A stretch of DNA of 64,000 nt from Paraburkholderia monticola (GCF_001580545.1 NZ_LRBG01000003.1:62001-126000); one strand, 5' to 3'; shown: positions 17,325-27,967, numbered from the stretch's first letter. The notes: generated by a model not told the origin, from the letters alone. Numbers and translations are program-made.

Positions 17325-18431
17325 TTAGTACAGCACGACCGAGCGGATCGACTCGCCCTTCTTCATCAGGTCGAAGCCTTCGTTGATGCGCTCGAGCGGC
17401 AGACGGTGGGTGATCAGATCGTCGATGTTGATCTTGCCTTCCATGTACCAGTCGACGATCTTCGGCACGTCGGTGCGCCCGCGCGCGCCGCCGAACGCCG
17501 AGCCCTTCCACTCGCGGCCCGTGACCAGCTGGAACGGCCGCGTGCTGATCTCCTCGCCCGCCGCCGCGACACCGATGATGAACGACTGGCCCCAGCCCTT
17601 GTGCGTGCATTCGAGCGCCTGGCGCATCACCTTCACGTTGCCGATGCATTCGAACGAGTAGTCGGCGCCGCCGTCGGTCAACTGCACGATGTGATCGACG
17701 ACGTTCTCGACTTCGTTCGGGTTGATGAAGTGCGTCATGCCGAACTTCTTCGCGAGTTCGACACGGCCCGGATTGATATCGACGCCGATGATCTTGTCCG
17801 CGCCGACCATCTTCGCCCCCTGGATCACATTGAGGCCGATGCCGCCGAGCCCGAACACGACCACGTTCGCACCCGCCTCGACCTTCGCCGAATACACGAC
17901 CGCGCCGACGCCGGTCGTCACGCCGCATCCGATGTAGCAGATCTTGTCGAACGGCGCGTCCTCGCGCACTTTCGCGACCGCGATTTCCGGCACGACGATG
18001 TAGTTCGAGAACGTCGACGTACCCATGTAGTGGAACAGCGGTTTGCCATCGAGCGAGAAGCGCGACGTTGCATCGGGCATCAGGCCCTTGCCCTGGGTCG
18101 AGCGGATCGCCTGACACAGGTTGGTCTTGCGCGACAGACAGAACTTGCACTGGCGGCATTCGGGCGTGTAAAGCGGGATCACGTGATCGCCCTTCTTCAG
18201 CGTGCCGACGCCCGGTCCGACGTCGACGATCACGCCCGCGCCTTCGTGGCCGAGAATCGCCGGAAAGATGCCTTCGGGGTCAGCGCCCGACAGCGTGTAG
18301 TAGTCGGTGTGGCAGATGCCCGTCGCCTTCACTTCGATCAGGACTTCGCCGGCGCGCGGACCTTCGAGATCGAGTTCCTCGATCGTCAACGGGGCGCCGG
18401 CTTTCCATGCGATTGCTGCTTTGGTCTTCAT
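17325..18431 (-). CDS. frmA: S-(hydroxymethyl)glutathione dehydrogenase / class III alcohol dehydrogenase
   Basis: A 368-residue zinc enzyme that oxidises the formaldehyde-glutathione adduct with NAD. Catalytic zinc ligands are in GICHTDYY and GHEGAG. The structural zinc cluster is [15 protein letters not shown]. The NAD-binding glycine motif is in [18 protein letters not shown]. The class III marker Arg appears in IRSTQGKG. The ATG at 18431 has AGGAG upstream; the open frame reaches 18554 but the extra residues are not family-like. Operon with fghA. Some strains call it adhC/gfa. Confidence 0.96.
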   Translation of the reverse strand: MKTKAAIAWKAGAPLTIEELDLEGPRAGEVLIEVKATGICHTDYYTLSGADPEGIFPAILGHEGAGVIVDVGPGVGTLKKGDHVIPLYTPECRQCKFCLSRKTNLCQAIRSTQGKGLMPDATSRFSLDGKPLFHYMGTSTFSNYIVVPEIAVAKVREDAPFDKICYIGCGVTTGVGAVVYSAKVEAGANVVVFGLGGIGLNVIQGAKMVGADKIIGVDINPGRVELAKKFGMTHFINPNEVENVVDHIVQLTDGGADYSFECIGNVKVMRQALECTHKGWGQSFIIGVAAAGEEISTRPFQLVTGREWKGSAFGGARGRTDVPKIVDWYMEGKINIDDLITHRLPLERINEGFDLMKKGESIRSVVLY

Positions 18432-18566
18432 CGTCAATGCTCCTGTGAGTCCGTGAATGCGAAATGGCCTCGCGTGCCGGGCAAAGCGTGGCGCGCGAAA
18501 AGCGTCATGGTATTGCAAAGTGCGTGACGGCAGCGTTGCCGATGGCAGCAGCAAGCGCAGCGCGTG

Positions 18567-20024
18567 CTACTTCAATGCTCCGCGCTGCATCGTGCCGCCG
18601 AACCACGGCTCGACCCGGCCATACAGATCAATGAAGCGCCCATAGCGTTCGGCGAGCGCCGCATCGCCTCGCGGACCCGCGACGCGTGTCGCGCCCGGCG
18701 CGAGCGTCGCGAGATCGCGCGTCTGCCAGTGGCCGCATGCGAGACCGCCGAGGATTGCCGCCCCGCGCGGCGCCGCGTTGGGACAATCGACCGCGTGCAG
18801 TTCGACGTCGAGCGCATCGGCGAGCAGCTGGCGCCAGCGCGCATCGACGGAACCGCCGCCCGCGAGCTTGAGCGCCGTCACCGGCGCGCCGCTCGCGCGA
18901 ATCGCGTCGAGCCCCGCGCGCAGCGAGAACGCGACGCCCTCGAAAGCGGCGCGCATCATCGCGCCGCGCGTATGTTCGAGCGACAGACCGAGCCAGCCGC
19001 CGCGCGCCTGCGGATTCAGCCACGGCGTGCGCTCGCCGGTCAGGTACGGCAGGAAGGTCAGTGGCGCGGCAGCATGAGTGCTTGCATCGGTCACCTCGCC
19101 GAATGCCTCGCGATAAGCCTCTACCCACTCATACGAGAGCCACCCGCGTACCCGCTCCAGCGCGATGCCCACGTTCTGCATCGCCGCCATCCGATACCAG
19201 TGATCGCTCGCCGCGCGATAGCGATGCAAGCCCCTCAGCGGCGCGGGCTCGTCGTTCGCAAGCACGACGATCTGTCCGCCGGTGCCGGTGGTCAGCAGCG
19301 CGTCGCCGTCGCGGGCGAGTCCGCTGCCGAGCGCCGCGCACGGGGTATCCGCGGCGCCGGTCGCGAGCACGATTCCGGCGCGCAGGCCAAGTGCCTGCGC
19401 GGCCTGTGGCGACAGCGCACCCGACGCCGCATACGACGGCGCCAGCGGCGCGAACCACTCGCGCGGAATCTCGAGACGTTCGAGTAGCGCCGCGTCCCAC
19501 GTGCCAGCCGGATCGGCGAGCGCGGTTGCGCACGCGTCGGACGCATCGGTCACGCACGCGCCGCCGAGCGCGACGCGCAGCCAGTCCTTCGGCTGCAGCG
19601 CCCAACGGGTGCGACGCGCGGCTTGCGGTTCATGCTGCACGAGCCAGCGCAGCAGTGGACCCGCCATGCCGGGCGCGACCGGATTCGCTTGCGGCTCGGG
19701 CCATGCGGCGAGTTCGGCGAGCGCGCGCGAATCGGGCCACAGCATCGCGCGCCGCACCGCTTTGCCGTTGGCATCGAGCAGCACGACGCCGTGCATCTGC
19801 CCCGAGAAGCCGATCGCTCGCACGTCGTCACGCAACTCGCGCGGCAGGCCCGCCATGGCATCGACGAGCGCGTTCCACCAGGTCTCGACGTCGATCTCGG
19901 CCCAACCCGCGTGCGGCGTGACGAGCGCATAAGCAACGCTCGACACCGCCTGCTCGCGCCCCTGTTCGTCGATGATTGCCGCTTTCAGGGAGCCGGTGCC
20001 GAGGTCGATGCCGAGAAAAGTCAT
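18567..20024 (-). CDS. FGGY-family carbohydrate kinase (xylulokinase-like)
   Basis: A 485-residue sugar kinase, second of its family in the window. The phosphate-binding start is FLGIDLGTGSLKAAI, the signature is FSGQMHGVVLLD, the catalytic Asp is in ATGAADTPCAALG (where XylB has GGGDN), and LPYLTGERTPWLNP and LAGGGSVDARWRQLLAD follow. The altered catalytic neighbourhood suggests a substrate other than xylulose, such as a ribulose, xylulose or carbohydrate analogue; it cannot be fixed by sequence. It lies behind the formaldehyde genes' promoter side, with 135 bases between it and frmA, so it may or may not share their transcript. Confidence 0.85.
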   Translation of the reverse strand: MTFLGIDLGTGSLKAAIIDEQGREQAVSSVAYALVTPHAGWAEIDVETWWNALVDAMAGLPRELRDDVRAIGFSGQMHGVVLLDANGKAVRRAMLWPDSRALAELAAWPEPQANPVAPGMAGPLLRWLVQHEPQAARRTRWALQPKDWLRVALGGACVTDASDACATALADPAGTWDAALLERLEIPREWFAPLAPSYAASGALSPQAAQALGLRAGIVLATGAADTPCAALGSGLARDGDALLTTGTGGQIVVLANDEPAPLRGLHRYRAASDHWYRMAAMQNVGIALERVRGWLSYEWVEAYREAFGEVTDASTHAAAPLTFLPYLTGERTPWLNPQARGGWLGLSLEHTRGAMMRAAFEGVAFSLRAGLDAIRASGAPVTALKLAGGGSVDARWRQLLADALDVELHAVDCPNAAPRGAAILGGLACGHWQTRDLATLAPGATRVAGPRGDAALAERYGRFIDLYGRVEPWFGGTMQRGALK

Positions 20025-20140
20025 GAGCGCGGAGAGCTTGAAGTGAGGATGAGGAACGCGTGAGCGAAGCGCCCGACTCGCGAAAAAAAGCCCATTCGCG
20101 GGTTAACCCCGCCATGCGACGAGCGTCGCCAAAACAGCAC

Positions 20141-20181
20141 TATGTGTGAGGCGTGATACACGTCATTGATTCTCACACATA
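20141..20181. promoter_or_regulatory. 10-base inverted repeat upstream of NCS2 permease
   Basis: The 396-base gap 20025-20420 has no gene. It contains TATGTGTGAG (20141-20150) and its exact complement CTCACACATA (20172-20181), centres 31 bases apart (about three helical turns), with CGTG/CACG nested between. This looks like an operator for a dimeric regulator. It could act on the divergent FGGY kinase, the permease, or both. Confidence 0.45.
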
Positions 20182-20340
20182 TCCCCACACTCGACGAAGC
20201 CGCGCGGCGCACGCGACGCATCGCCGGCAGCCGCCGCCACATAGGGCTCACCACCGCCCAACGGCCGAGCCGTCCCACACGTGGCTTATATTTGCCTTTC
20301 AAAATGCACCTGCGCATATCGTCACCGGGAATGCCGGAAT

Positions 20341-20368
20341 AGCCGCATATGGTCTTGTTGCGGCTTTT
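20341..20368 (+). promoter_or_regulatory. Terminator-like hairpin in the NCS2 permease leader
   Basis: AGCCGCA (20341-20347) pairs with TGCGGCT (20359-20365), loop of 11, followed by TTT. A smaller CCGG/CCGG hairpin sits just before it. It lies 52 bases before the permease start, in a long leader, so it may be an attenuator or the expression platform of a purine-sensing RNA. No known riboswitch consensus could be confirmed by eye. Confidence 0.35.
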
Positions 20369-20420
20369 CGTCCCCGATACCTTGGAGTCATCCCAAAACG
20401 AGATGGTGGAGACAGACGAT

Positions 20421-21845
20421 ATGCAAGCGAACACGGTTCACCCGTGCGACGAGCGCCTACCTGCGGGCCAGTTGCTTACACTCGGCATTCAGCACGTGCT
20501 GGTCATGTACGCCGGCGCGGTCGCGGTACCGCTGATCATCGGCGCGGCGCTGAAGCTGCCGAAAGACCAGATCGCCTTCCTGATCAGCGCCGATCTGTTT
20601 TCCTGCGGCATCGCCACGCTGATCCAGACGCTCGGCCTGTGGATCTTCGGCATCCGTCTGCCCGTCATCATGGGCTGCACGTTCGCGGCCGTCGGCCCGA
20701 TGGTCGCGATCGGCACCAATCCTTCGCTGGGCATCCTCGACATCTTCGGCTCGACGATCGCGGCCGGCGTGATCGGCATCCTGCTCGCGCCGGCCGTCGG
20801 CAAGCTGTTGCGCTTCTTCCCGCCCGTCGTGATCGGCGTGGTGATTTCGGTGATCGGTCTGTCGCTGATGGAAGTCGGCATCAACTGGGCGGCTGGCGGC
20901 GTTGGCAATCCCGACTACGGCAATCCGGTTTATCTCGGCCTGTCGCTGCTCGTGCTGACGCTGATCCTGCTGATCAACAAGTTCGCGAAGGGTTTCGTCG
21001 CCAATATCTCGGTGCTGCTCGGCATCGTCGCCGGCTTCGTGATCGCGCTGCTGCTCGGCCGCGTCAACATGGACGGCGTCACGCACGCGCCGTGGGTCGG
21101 CATCGTGATGCCGTTCCACTTCGGCCTGCCGCACTTCGATCCGCTGGCGATCGCGACGATGGTCACCGTGATGTTCGTCACCTTCATCGAATCGACCGGC
21201 ATGTTCCTCGCGGTCGGCGACATGGTCGATCGTCCGGTCGATCAGAAGACGCTGGTGCGCGGCTTGCGCGTCGACGGGCTCGGCACGCTGATCGGCGGCA
21301 TCTTCAACTCGTTCCCGCATACCTCGTTCTCGCAGAACGTCGGGCTGATCGGCGTGACCGGCGTGAAGAGCCGCTTCGTCTGCGCGATGGGTGGCGTGAT
21401 CCTCGTGCTGCTCGGCCTGTTTCCGAAGATGGCGCAGGTGGTCGCTTCGGTGCCGGCGTTCGTGCTCGGCGGCGCGGGCATCGTGATGTTCGGCATGGTC
21501 GCGGCGAACGGCATCAAGGTGCTGTCGCGCGTCGACTTCGTGAGGAATCACCACAACCTGTTCATCGTCGCGGTCAGCATCGGGCTCGGCCTCGTGCCGG
21601 TCGTCTCGCCGCACTTCTTCTCGCAACTGCCACCGGCGCTCTCGCCGCTGCTGCATAGCGGGATTCTGCTCGCGTCGGTGTCGGCGGTCGTGCTGAACCT
21701 GATCTTCAACGGCGTGAAGAGCGAGAAGAAGGCGAAGAGCGAGATTCGCCGCGCCGGGCACGATCTCGACAAGAGCGCCAGCAGCGAGGCGCCCGGCAAC
21801 GAGATGCCGGGCAACGAGATGCTGCGGGCGGCGGATCTGCATTGA
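20421..21845 (+). CDS. NCS2-family purine (xanthine/uric acid) permease
   Basis: A 474-residue inner-membrane nucleobase:cation symporter-2 with about 14 membrane segments. The family motif region is in HTSFSQNVGLIGVTGVKSR, and FIESTGMFLAVGDM is the conserved helix 8-9 region. Such proteins import xanthine or uric acid with protons. I chose ATG 20421 because GGAGA lies 8 bases upstream; ATG 20403 is the alternative. The soluble C-terminal tail has a short repeat (PGNEMPGNEM). Convergent with the efflux operon through a palindromic terminator. Confidence 0.9.
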   Translation: MQANTVHPCDERLPAGQLLTLGIQHVLVMYAGAVAVPLIIGAALKLPKDQIAFLISADLFSCGIATLIQTLGLWIFGIRLPVIMGCTFAAVGPMVAIGTNPSLGILDIFGSTIAAGVIGILLAPAVGKLLRFFPPVVIGVVISVIGLSLMEVGINWAAGGVGNPDYGNPVYLGLSLLVLTLILLINKFAKGFVANISVLLGIVAGFVIALLLGRVNMDGVTHAPWVGIVMPFHFGLPHFDPLAIATMVTVMFVTFIESTGMFLAVGDMVDRPVDQKTLVRGLRVDGLGTLIGGIFNSFPHTSFSQNVGLIGVTGVKSRFVCAMGGVILVLLGLFPKMAQVVASVPAFVLGGAGIVMFGMVAANGIKVLSRVDFVRNHHNLFIVAVSIGLGLVPVVSPHFFSQLPPALSPLLHSGILLASVSAVVLNLIFNGVKSEKKAKSEIRRAGHDLDKSASSEAPGNEMPGNEMLRAADLH

Positions 21846-21894
21846 GTTCGCCGATGCATCGCTGACGCGGCGCGCAATACCGGACGCCGCGCAA

Positions 21895-21932
21895 AAACGA
21901 AAACGCCACGGCATGCCGTGGCGTTTTCGTTT
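21895..21932. terminator. Bidirectional terminator between permease and efflux operon
   Basis: A perfect 38-base palindrome centred on GCATGC at 21911-21916, with A-run and T-run flanks (AAACGAAAACGCCACG and its complement). It can terminate transcription from both converging units. Confidence 0.92.
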
Positions 21933-21960
21933 GCGTCAGCGCTTCGTCAACCTGAGGCGC

Positions 21961-23481
21961 TCACCCTGCGCTCGGTGCCGAGGCCGCGACCGGTGCGCTC
22001 GCCGCGCCGTAGTCGACCGGCGCGTCGGCGGGACGCGGCTGGTCGCCGTTATGCTCGATCCAGCCGCCGCCGAGCGCCTGGTACAGCGTGACCAGATTCT
22101 GCAGACGCTCCATGCGCGCGCTGACCAACAACTGCTGCGCCACGTACAGATCGGTTTGCGCGGTCAGCACCGACAGATAGCTGTCGACACCGTTCTTGTA
22201 ACGCAGAGTCGACAGATCCAGCCGGCGCTGCTCGGCCGCGACATCCCGCTCGAGCGCGGCGATCTGCTCGTCGTACGTGCCGCGCGCGGCCAGTCCATCC
22301 GCCACTTCGCGGAAGGCCGTCTGGATCGCCTTTTCATACGTGGCGATCTGCACGTTCTTCTCGATGTTGGCGAGGTTCAGGTTGGCCATGTTCTGGCCGC
22401 CCTCGAAGATCGGCAGCGTGATCGACGGTGCGAAACTCCACGCCGCCGAGCCCGCCTTGAACAGCCCGCCGAGCGTGGGACTCAACGTGCCGGCGCTGCC
22501 GGTCAGCGTGACCTTCGGGAAGAACGCGGCGCGCGCCGCGCCGATGTTCGCGTTGGCCGCGAGCAGATTCTCCTCGGCTTCCATGATGTCCGGACGACGC
22601 GTCAGCAGATCGGACGGCAGGCCAGCCGGGATATCCGTGAGCAGACTCTGGTCGCTCAACGGCATGCCTTGCGGCAGATCAGCCGGCAATGCCTCGCCGA
22701 TCAGCAGCGCCAACGCATTCTCAGCCTGAGCCCGCAAACGCATCTCCGTCTGCAGGTTCGCGCTCGCGGTCTCGACGACCGTTTGCGCCTGGCGCAAATC
22801 GAGTTCCGAACCGGTGCCGTTGTCGAACTGCACCTTGGTGATCCGATACGACTCCTGCGCCGTGGCCAGCGTGTTCTGCGTGACTTTCTGCAGATCGTCC
22901 AGTTCGAGCACCGTCAGGTACTGGCTCGCCACCTGCGACACCAGCGCGATTTCCGCCGACTTGCGCGCCTGCGCGGTGGCCAGATACTGGGCCAACGCCT
23001 GGTCCTTCAGGCTCTGCACGCGTCCGAAGAAGTCGATTTCCCACGACGCGTTCAAGCCCACCGAATACGTGCTGGAGATCGTCGGGCTGAGGGGCGACAC
23101 CAGCAGGTCATGCGGCGTGCGCTGCCGGCTTTCCGAAGCGGCCGCATCGATCGCCGGGAAGAGGCCCGCGCGCACGATCCGGTACTGCGCCGCCGACGCC
23201 TGCATGTTCAGCACCGACACACGCAGATCGCGGTTGTTCTTCAGCGCGATTTCGATCAGCTGCTGCAGACGCTGATCGACGAAGAAGTCGCGCCAGCCGA
23301 TGTCGACGGCGGCCTGGCCGTTCGCGCTGTGCGTGCCGGACGCGCCCGGCTGATGGTCGTACACGCCGCCCGTCGGGAAGGTCGCCGTCACGGGCGCCGC
23401 GGGCCGCTCGTAGTGCGGCGCCAGCGTGCAACCCGCGGCGAGCAACGCCACCGCTACTGCAATCAGAGAATGTTTTTGCAT
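21961..23481 (-). CDS. oprB: RND efflux outer-membrane factor (OprB/OprM-type lipoprotein)
   Basis: A 506-residue TolC-family channel. The lipobox is LLAAGC, with lipidated C18. Two repeated outer-membrane-efflux domains are marked by SWEIDFFGRVQSLKD and SITLPIFEGGQNMANLNLA. It provides the outer-membrane exit for the RND pump encoded immediately upstream; ATG 23481 comes one base after the pump's stop codon (TGAGATG), so translation is coupled. Named after the Burkholderia BpeAB-OprB system, which this operon resembles in order and regulator; OprM-type naming would be equally fair. The C-terminus is an Ala-Pro-Ser tail. Confidence 0.92.
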   Translation of the reverse strand: MQKHSLIAVAVALLAAGCTLAPHYERPAAPVTATFPTGGVYDHQPGASGTHSANGQAAVDIGWRDFFVDQRLQQLIEIALKNNRDLRVSVLNMQASAAQYRIVRAGLFPAIDAAASESRQRTPHDLLVSPLSPTISSTYSVGLNASWEIDFFGRVQSLKDQALAQYLATAQARKSAEIALVSQVASQYLTVLELDDLQKVTQNTLATAQESYRITKVQFDNGTGSELDLRQAQTVVETASANLQTEMRLRAQAENALALLIGEALPADLPQGMPLSDQSLLTDIPAGLPSDLLTRRPDIMEAEENLLAANANIGAARAAFFPKVTLTGSAGTLSPTLGGLFKAGSAAWSFAPSITLPIFEGGQNMANLNLANIEKNVQIATYEKAIQTAFREVADGLAARGTYDEQIAALERDVAAEQRRLDLSTLRYKNGVDSYLSVLTAQTDLYVAQQLLVSARMERLQNLVTLYQALGGGWIEHNGDQPRPADAPVDYGAASAPVAASAPSAG

Positions 23482-23482
23482 C

Positions 23483-26400
23483 TCAATGCCCATCCTTGCC
23501 CGAGCCATTGCCATTCGACCCACCCGAGGATCCGTCGGTCGAGCCGCCGTCCGCGCCGCCTTGCGGATCGTGCGGATGGTGCTGTTCGTAGTGGCGCATC
23601 GCCTCATCCGGGTCTTCCGTCTCGCCGCCGAACTTCGCACGAATCACGACGAAGAACATCGGGATCATGAAAATCGCAAGGAAGGTCGCCGTCAACATCC
23701 CGCCGATCACGCCGGTACCGATCGCGTGCTGGCTTGCCGAGCCCGCGCCGTTACTGATCGCGAGCGGCAGCACGCCGAGAATGAACGCGAGCGAGGTCAT
23801 CAGGATCGGACGCAAGCGCAGACGCGCCGCTTCGAGCGCGGCCTCGATCGGCCCCATGCCTTGACCCTGCTGTAGTTCACGCGCGAACTCCACGATCAGA
23901 ATCGCGTTCTTCGCGGACAGACCGACCGTGGTCAACAGACCCACCTGGAAGAACACGTCGTTCTCGAGCCCACGCAGCGTCGCGGCAAGCAGCGCACCGA
24001 TCACGCCGAGCGGCACCACCATGATCACCGAGAACGGAATCGACCAGCTTTCATACAACGCCGCGAGACACAGGAACACGACGAGGATCGAGATGCCGTA
24101 CAGGATCGGCGCCTGCGAACCCGACTGACGCTCCTGCAGCGACAGACCCGTCCACTCGTAGCCGACCCCGGCCGGCAGCTTCGTGACGATTGCTTCCATC
24201 GCCGCCATCGCCTGACCGGTCGACTTGCCCGGCGCGGCCGCACCCTGGATTTCCACCGACGAGATGCCGTTGTAGCGCTCGAGCTTCGGCGAACCGTACG
24301 TCCACTCGGTGCTCGCGAAGGCCGAGAACGGCACCATCGCGCCCGCGTTGTTGCGCACGAACCAGGCGTTCACGTCTTCCGGTTTCATACGGAACGGCGC
24401 GTCGCCCTGCAGGTACACCTTCTTGATCCGGCCATCGGTGTCGAGGAAGTTGTTCACGTACGCCGATGCCCACGCGATCGAGAACGTCTGGTCGATCGCG
24501 GACAGCGACACGCCGAGCGCCGAAGCCTTCTCGTGGTCGATGCTCACCTTGAACTGCGGCGTATCGTTCAGGCCGTTCGGACGCACTTGCGCGAGGATCG
24601 GATCTTTCGCGGCGAGACCGAGCAGCATGTTGCGCGCTTCCATCAGCTTCGCGTGACCGATACCCGCGCGGTCCTGCAGCTGGAAGTCGAAGCCCGCCGC
24701 GGTACCGAGTTCAGGAATCGACGGCGGATTGACCGGATACACGAGCGCGTTCTTGTAGCTGCTGAAGTGCATGAAGAGACGCCCAACCAGTGCCTGCACC
24801 TTCTGGTCCGCATGCTGACGCTGCGAGTAGTCCTTCATCCGCACGAACACGAGACCCGCGTTCTGGCCACGACCCGCGAAGCTGAAGCCGTTCACCGTGA
24901 AGGTCGATTCGACGATCGCCTTCTCGTCGTTGAGCAGGTAGTCCGAGACGTCCTTCAACGCGTGCGCGGTGGTTTCCTGCGTGGACCCGGACGGCGTTTG
25001 CACCAGCACGAACATCGTGCCCTGGTCTTCGTCAGGCAGGAACGACTTCGGCAGTCGCACGAACAGCAGCCCCACCGCGAAGATCACCACCATGTAGATG
25101 ATGAGCCAGCGGCCCGAGCGCTTGATCACGTGGTGCACGCCCGAGTGATACTTGTCGCGGCTCGTGTTGAAGGTACGGTTGAACCAGCCGAAGAAGCCGG
25201 TGGCTTTTTCGTGATGACCCTTCGGGATCGGCTTGAGGATCGTCGCGCACAGCGCCGGCGTCAGAATCAACGCGACGAGCACGGACAGCACCATCGCCGC
25301 GACGATCGTCAACGAGAACTGCCGGTAAATCGCGCCGACCGAGCCGCCCGAGAACGCCACCGGCACGAACACCGCCGACAACACGAGCGCCACGCCGACG
25401 AGCGCGCCGGTGATCTGGTCCATCGCCTTGCGGGTTGCCTCGCGAGGCGACAAGCCCTCCTCCTGCATCACCCGCTCGACGTTTTCCACCACCACGATCG
25501 CGTCGTCCACCAACAGACCGATCGCGAGCACGAGACCGAACATCGACAGCACGTTGATCGAGAAACCGACCACGCTCATGATCGCGAACGTACCGAGCAG
25601 CACCACCGGCACCGCGATCGTCGGGATCAGCGTGGCGCGCAGGTTCTGCAGGAACAGGTACATGACCAGGAACACCAGCACGATACCTTCGAGCAGCGTC
25701 TTGACCACTTCCTCGATCGACAGGCGCACGAACGGCGTGGTGTCGTACGGGTACTGCACGACGAGACCGTGCGGGAAGTACTTCGACAGTTCGGCGATCT
25801 TCGTGCGCACCGCCTTCGCGGTGGCGAGCGCGTTCGCGCCGGTGGCGAGCTGGATACCGAAGCCTGCCGTCGGCTGACCGTTGTACTTGGTGTCGAAGTT
25901 GTAGTTTTCGCCGCCGAGCTCGATATGCGACACGTCGCGCAGACGCACCTGCGAGCCGTCCTGGTTCACCTTCAGCAGAATGTCGCCGAACTGCGCGGGC
26001 GTGTTGAGCAGCGTGGCCTGCGTGATCGTGGCCTGCAGCACCTGACCCGGCACCGACGGCGTGCCGCCGAGCGAGCCGCCCGCGACCTGCACGTTCTGCG
26101 CCTGCAGCGCGGTTTCGACGTCGAGCGGCGTCAGGCCGAAGTTATTCAGCTTGTTCGCGTCGAGCCAGATCCGCATCGCGTACTGCGAGCCGAACAGCGT
26201 CACCGTGCCCACGCCGTCGATACGGCTGATCGGATCCTGGATGTTCGACGCGACATAGTTCGCGAGGTCGTACTTGCTCATGCTGCCGTCGGTCGACACG
26301 AACGCCATCACCAGCAGGAAGCTGCTGCTCGACTTCGTGACCTTGGTGCCGAGCTGCTGCACCGCCTGCGGCAGCAGCGGCGTGGCGAGCTGCAGCTTGT

Positions 26401-26725
26401 TCTGCACCTGCACCTGTGCAATGTCAGGGTTGGTGCCGGCCGCGAACGTCAGCGTGATGGTGGCCGTGCCCGAGTCGTCCGAGGTCGACGCGAGGTACAG
26501 CAGGTGGTCGAGACCACTCATCTGCTGCTCGATCACCTGCGTGACGGTGTTTTCCACCGTCTTCGCCGAAGCACCCGGATACGTTGCGCTGATCTGGATG
26601 GACGGCGGCGCGATGGTCGGGTACTGCGCGATCGGCAGCGTGAACACCGACGCGAGACCCGCGAGCATCAGAATGATGGCGATCACCCAGGCAAAAATTG
26701 GGCGATCAATAAAGAACTTTGCCAT
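23483..26725 (-). CDS. bpeB: RND multidrug efflux pump, inner-membrane transporter (AcrB/BpeB type)
   Basis: A 1080-residue hydrophobe/amphiphile efflux transporter. Twelve membrane helices lie in two sets around large periplasmic loops (porter and docking domains). The start, [21 protein letters not shown], is here read as [11 protein letters not shown]. Proton-relay aspartates sit in [17 protein letters not shown] (helix 4), and helix 10 has [12 protein letters not shown]. It exports antibiotics, dyes and detergents by proton antiport. A glycine/serine-rich C-terminal tail of about 35 residues ([15 protein letters not shown]) is longer than in AcrB. Lies between the adaptor and channel genes. 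Confidence 0.96.
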   Translation of the reverse strand: MAKFFIDRPIFAWVIAIILMLAGLASVFTLPIAQYPTIAPPSIQISATYPGASAKTVENTVTQVIEQQMSGLDHLLYLASTSDDSGTATITLTFAAGTNPDIAQVQVQNKLQLATPLLPQAVQQLGTKVTKSSSSFLLVMAFVSTDGSMSKYDLANYVASNIQDPISRIDGVGTVTLFGSQYAMRIWLDANKLNNFGLTPLDVETALQAQNVQVAGGSLGGTPSVPGQVLQATITQATLLNTPAQFGDILLKVNQDGSQVRLRDVSHIELGGENYNFDTKYNGQPTAGFGIQLATGANALATAKAVRTKIAELSKYFPHGLVVQYPYDTTPFVRLSIEEVVKTLLEGIVLVFLVMYLFLQNLRATLIPTIAVPVVLLGTFAIMSVVGFSINVLSMFGLVLAIGLLVDDAIVVVENVERVMQEEGLSPREATRKAMDQITGALVGVALVLSAVFVPVAFSGGSVGAIYRQFSLTIVAAMVLSVLVALILTPALCATILKPIPKGHHEKATGFFGWFNRTFNTSRDKYHSGVHHVIKRSGRWLIIYMVVIFAVGLLFVRLPKSFLPDEDQGTMFVLVQTPSGSTQETTAHALKDVSDYLLNDEKAIVESTFTVNGFSFAGRGQNAGLVFVRMKDYSQRQHADQKVQALVGRLFMHFSSYKNALVYPVNPPSIPELGTAAGFDFQLQDRAGIGHAKLMEARNMLLGLAAKDPILAQVRPNGLNDTPQFKVSIDHEKASALGVSLSAIDQTFSIAWASAYVNNFLDTDGRIKKVYLQGDAPFRMKPEDVNAWFVRNNAGAMVPFSAFASTEWTYGSPKLERYNGISSVEIQGAAAPGKSTGQAMAAMEAIVTKLPAGVGYEWTGLSLQERQSGSQAPILYGISILVVFLCLAALYESWSIPFSVIMVVPLGVIGALLAATLRGLENDVFFQVGLLTTVGLSAKNAILIVEFARELQQGQGMGPIEAALEAARLRLRPILMTSLAFILGVLPLAISNGAGSASQHAIGTGVIGGMLTATFLAIFMIPMFFVVIRAKFGGETEDPDEAMRHYEQHHPHDPQGGADGGSTDGSSGGSNGNGSGKDGH

Positions 26726-26743
26726 GAGGCGGGCTCCCTGTTA

Positions 26744-27967
26744 TTACGCGCCCGATGCGGCGGAGGCAGGTTGAGCCGCGGGTTGACCCGTCTGCGCGCC
26801 GTTCGCGGCCGCGTCGGAAGCCGGCGTGCCGGGCAGCTGCGCCGGCACGGGCTTGACCTGCTGGCCGGGACGCGCCTTGTCGGTGCCCTGGACGATCACG
26901 CGGTCACCGACCTTCAGGCCGTCCGAGACCACCCAGTACGAGCCGAAAGTGCCCGTCGTAACGATCTGACGCAGCTCGACCTTGTTGTCGTTGCCGACCA
27001 CGAGCGCCGTGGGTTGACCCTTCTGGTCGTGCGTGACGCCGACTTGCGGCACGATCAGCGCGTTCTGGTTCACACCTTCGTCGATCTTCGCGCGCACGAA
27101 CATGCCCGGCAGCAGCACGTGGTTCGGGTTCTTGAAGATCGCGCGCACCGTGACCGAACCGGTGCCCTGGTCGACGGTCACGTCGGTGAACTGCAGCTTG
27201 CCCTTCTCGGGGTAGACGCGGCCGTCTTCGAGCACCAGCGTCACCTGCGCGGCGCCCGGGCCGGTCGTCTTCAGACGCCCTTCCTGGACGTCGCGGCGCA
27301 GCTTCAGACCGTCGAGGCTCGATTGCGTGAGGTCGACGTAGACCGGGTCGAGCTGCTGGACCGTGGCCATCAGCGTGGCCGCGCTCTGCTGCACGAATGC
27401 GCCCGGCGTGACTTGCGACACGCCGATCTGGCCGGTCACGGGCGAGGTCACGTCGGTATAGCCGAGGTTGATCTGCGCGGTGTCGACGGCGGCTTTGCCC
27501 GCGGCGACGTCGGCGGCGGCCTGGCCTTCGGCGGCGACCGCGTTGTCGTAATCCTGCTTGCTGACCGCGTTGGCCGCGACCAGCACCTTGTAGCGGCTGG
27601 CCTGCGCGGTGGTCGTCACGAGGTTGGCCTGCGCCTTCGCGAGCGTTGCCTTCGCGTTGTTCAACGACGCGATGTACGGCGCCGGATCGATCTTGTATAG
27701 ACGCTGGCCGGCCTTGACCTCGCTACCCTCGGTGAACTCGCGACGCAGCACGATGCCATCGACCCGTGCGCGCACTTGCGCGACGAGGAAAGCATTGGTA
27801 CGGCCGGGGAGTTCGGTGACGACGGGAACGGTCGTCGGCTGGAGGGTGACGACGCCGACTTCGGGCGTCTGGGGCGGCGGGGCAGATTGTTTTGGTCCGC
27901 ATGCCGCCAGCAAGATGGCAGCCGTCGCGGCACTAATTAAGCGGAATGGAACCCGTTCGACGCGCAT
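26744..27967 (-). CDS. bpeA: RND efflux periplasmic adaptor (AcrA/BpeA type lipoprotein)
   Basis: A 407-residue membrane-fusion lipoprotein. The lipobox is LLAAC, with lipidated C23. The biotinyl-lipoyl-like half is VRARVDGIVLRREFTEGSEVKAGQRLYKIDP, quoted as VRARVDGIV and EVKAGQRLYKIDP. A helical hairpin and beta-barrel follow. It links the inner pump to the channel. The ATG at 27967 has AGAGG upstream; the longer open frame has no support. First gene of the operon, divergent from the TetR repressor. The C-terminus is a Gly-Ala-Gln-Pro tail. Confidence 0.94.
   Translation of the reverse strand: MRVERVPFRLISAATAAILLAACGPKQSAPPPQTPEVGVVTLQPTTVPVVTELPGRTNAFLVAQVRARVDGIVLRREFTEGSEVKAGQRLYKIDPAPYIASLNNAKATLAKAQANLVTTTAQASRYKVLVAANAVSKQDYDNAVAAEGQAAADVAAGKAAVDTAQINLGYTDVTSPVTGQIGVSQVTPGAFVQQSAATLMATVQQLDPVYVDLTQSSLDGLKLRRDVQEGRLKTTGPGAAQVTLVLEDGRVYPEKGKLQFTDVTVDQGTGSVTVRAIFKNPNHVLLPGMFVRAKIDEGVNQNALIVPQVGVTHDQKGQPTALVVGNDNKVELRQIVTTGTFGSYWVVSDGLKVGDRVIVQGTDKARPGQQVKPVPAQLPGTPASDAAANGAQTGQPAAQPASAASGA

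Noticed and set aside
20457-21914. 485-codon frame antisense to the NCS2 permease
   Set aside because: Charged, Asp/Glu/His/Arg-rich translation typical of the mirror frame of a high-GC gene; the permease on the other strand has clear family motifs.
24533-27700. 1055-codon frame antisense to the RND pump and adaptor
   Set aside because: Arg/His/Asp-rich mirror frame of two well-supported genes; no domain of its own.
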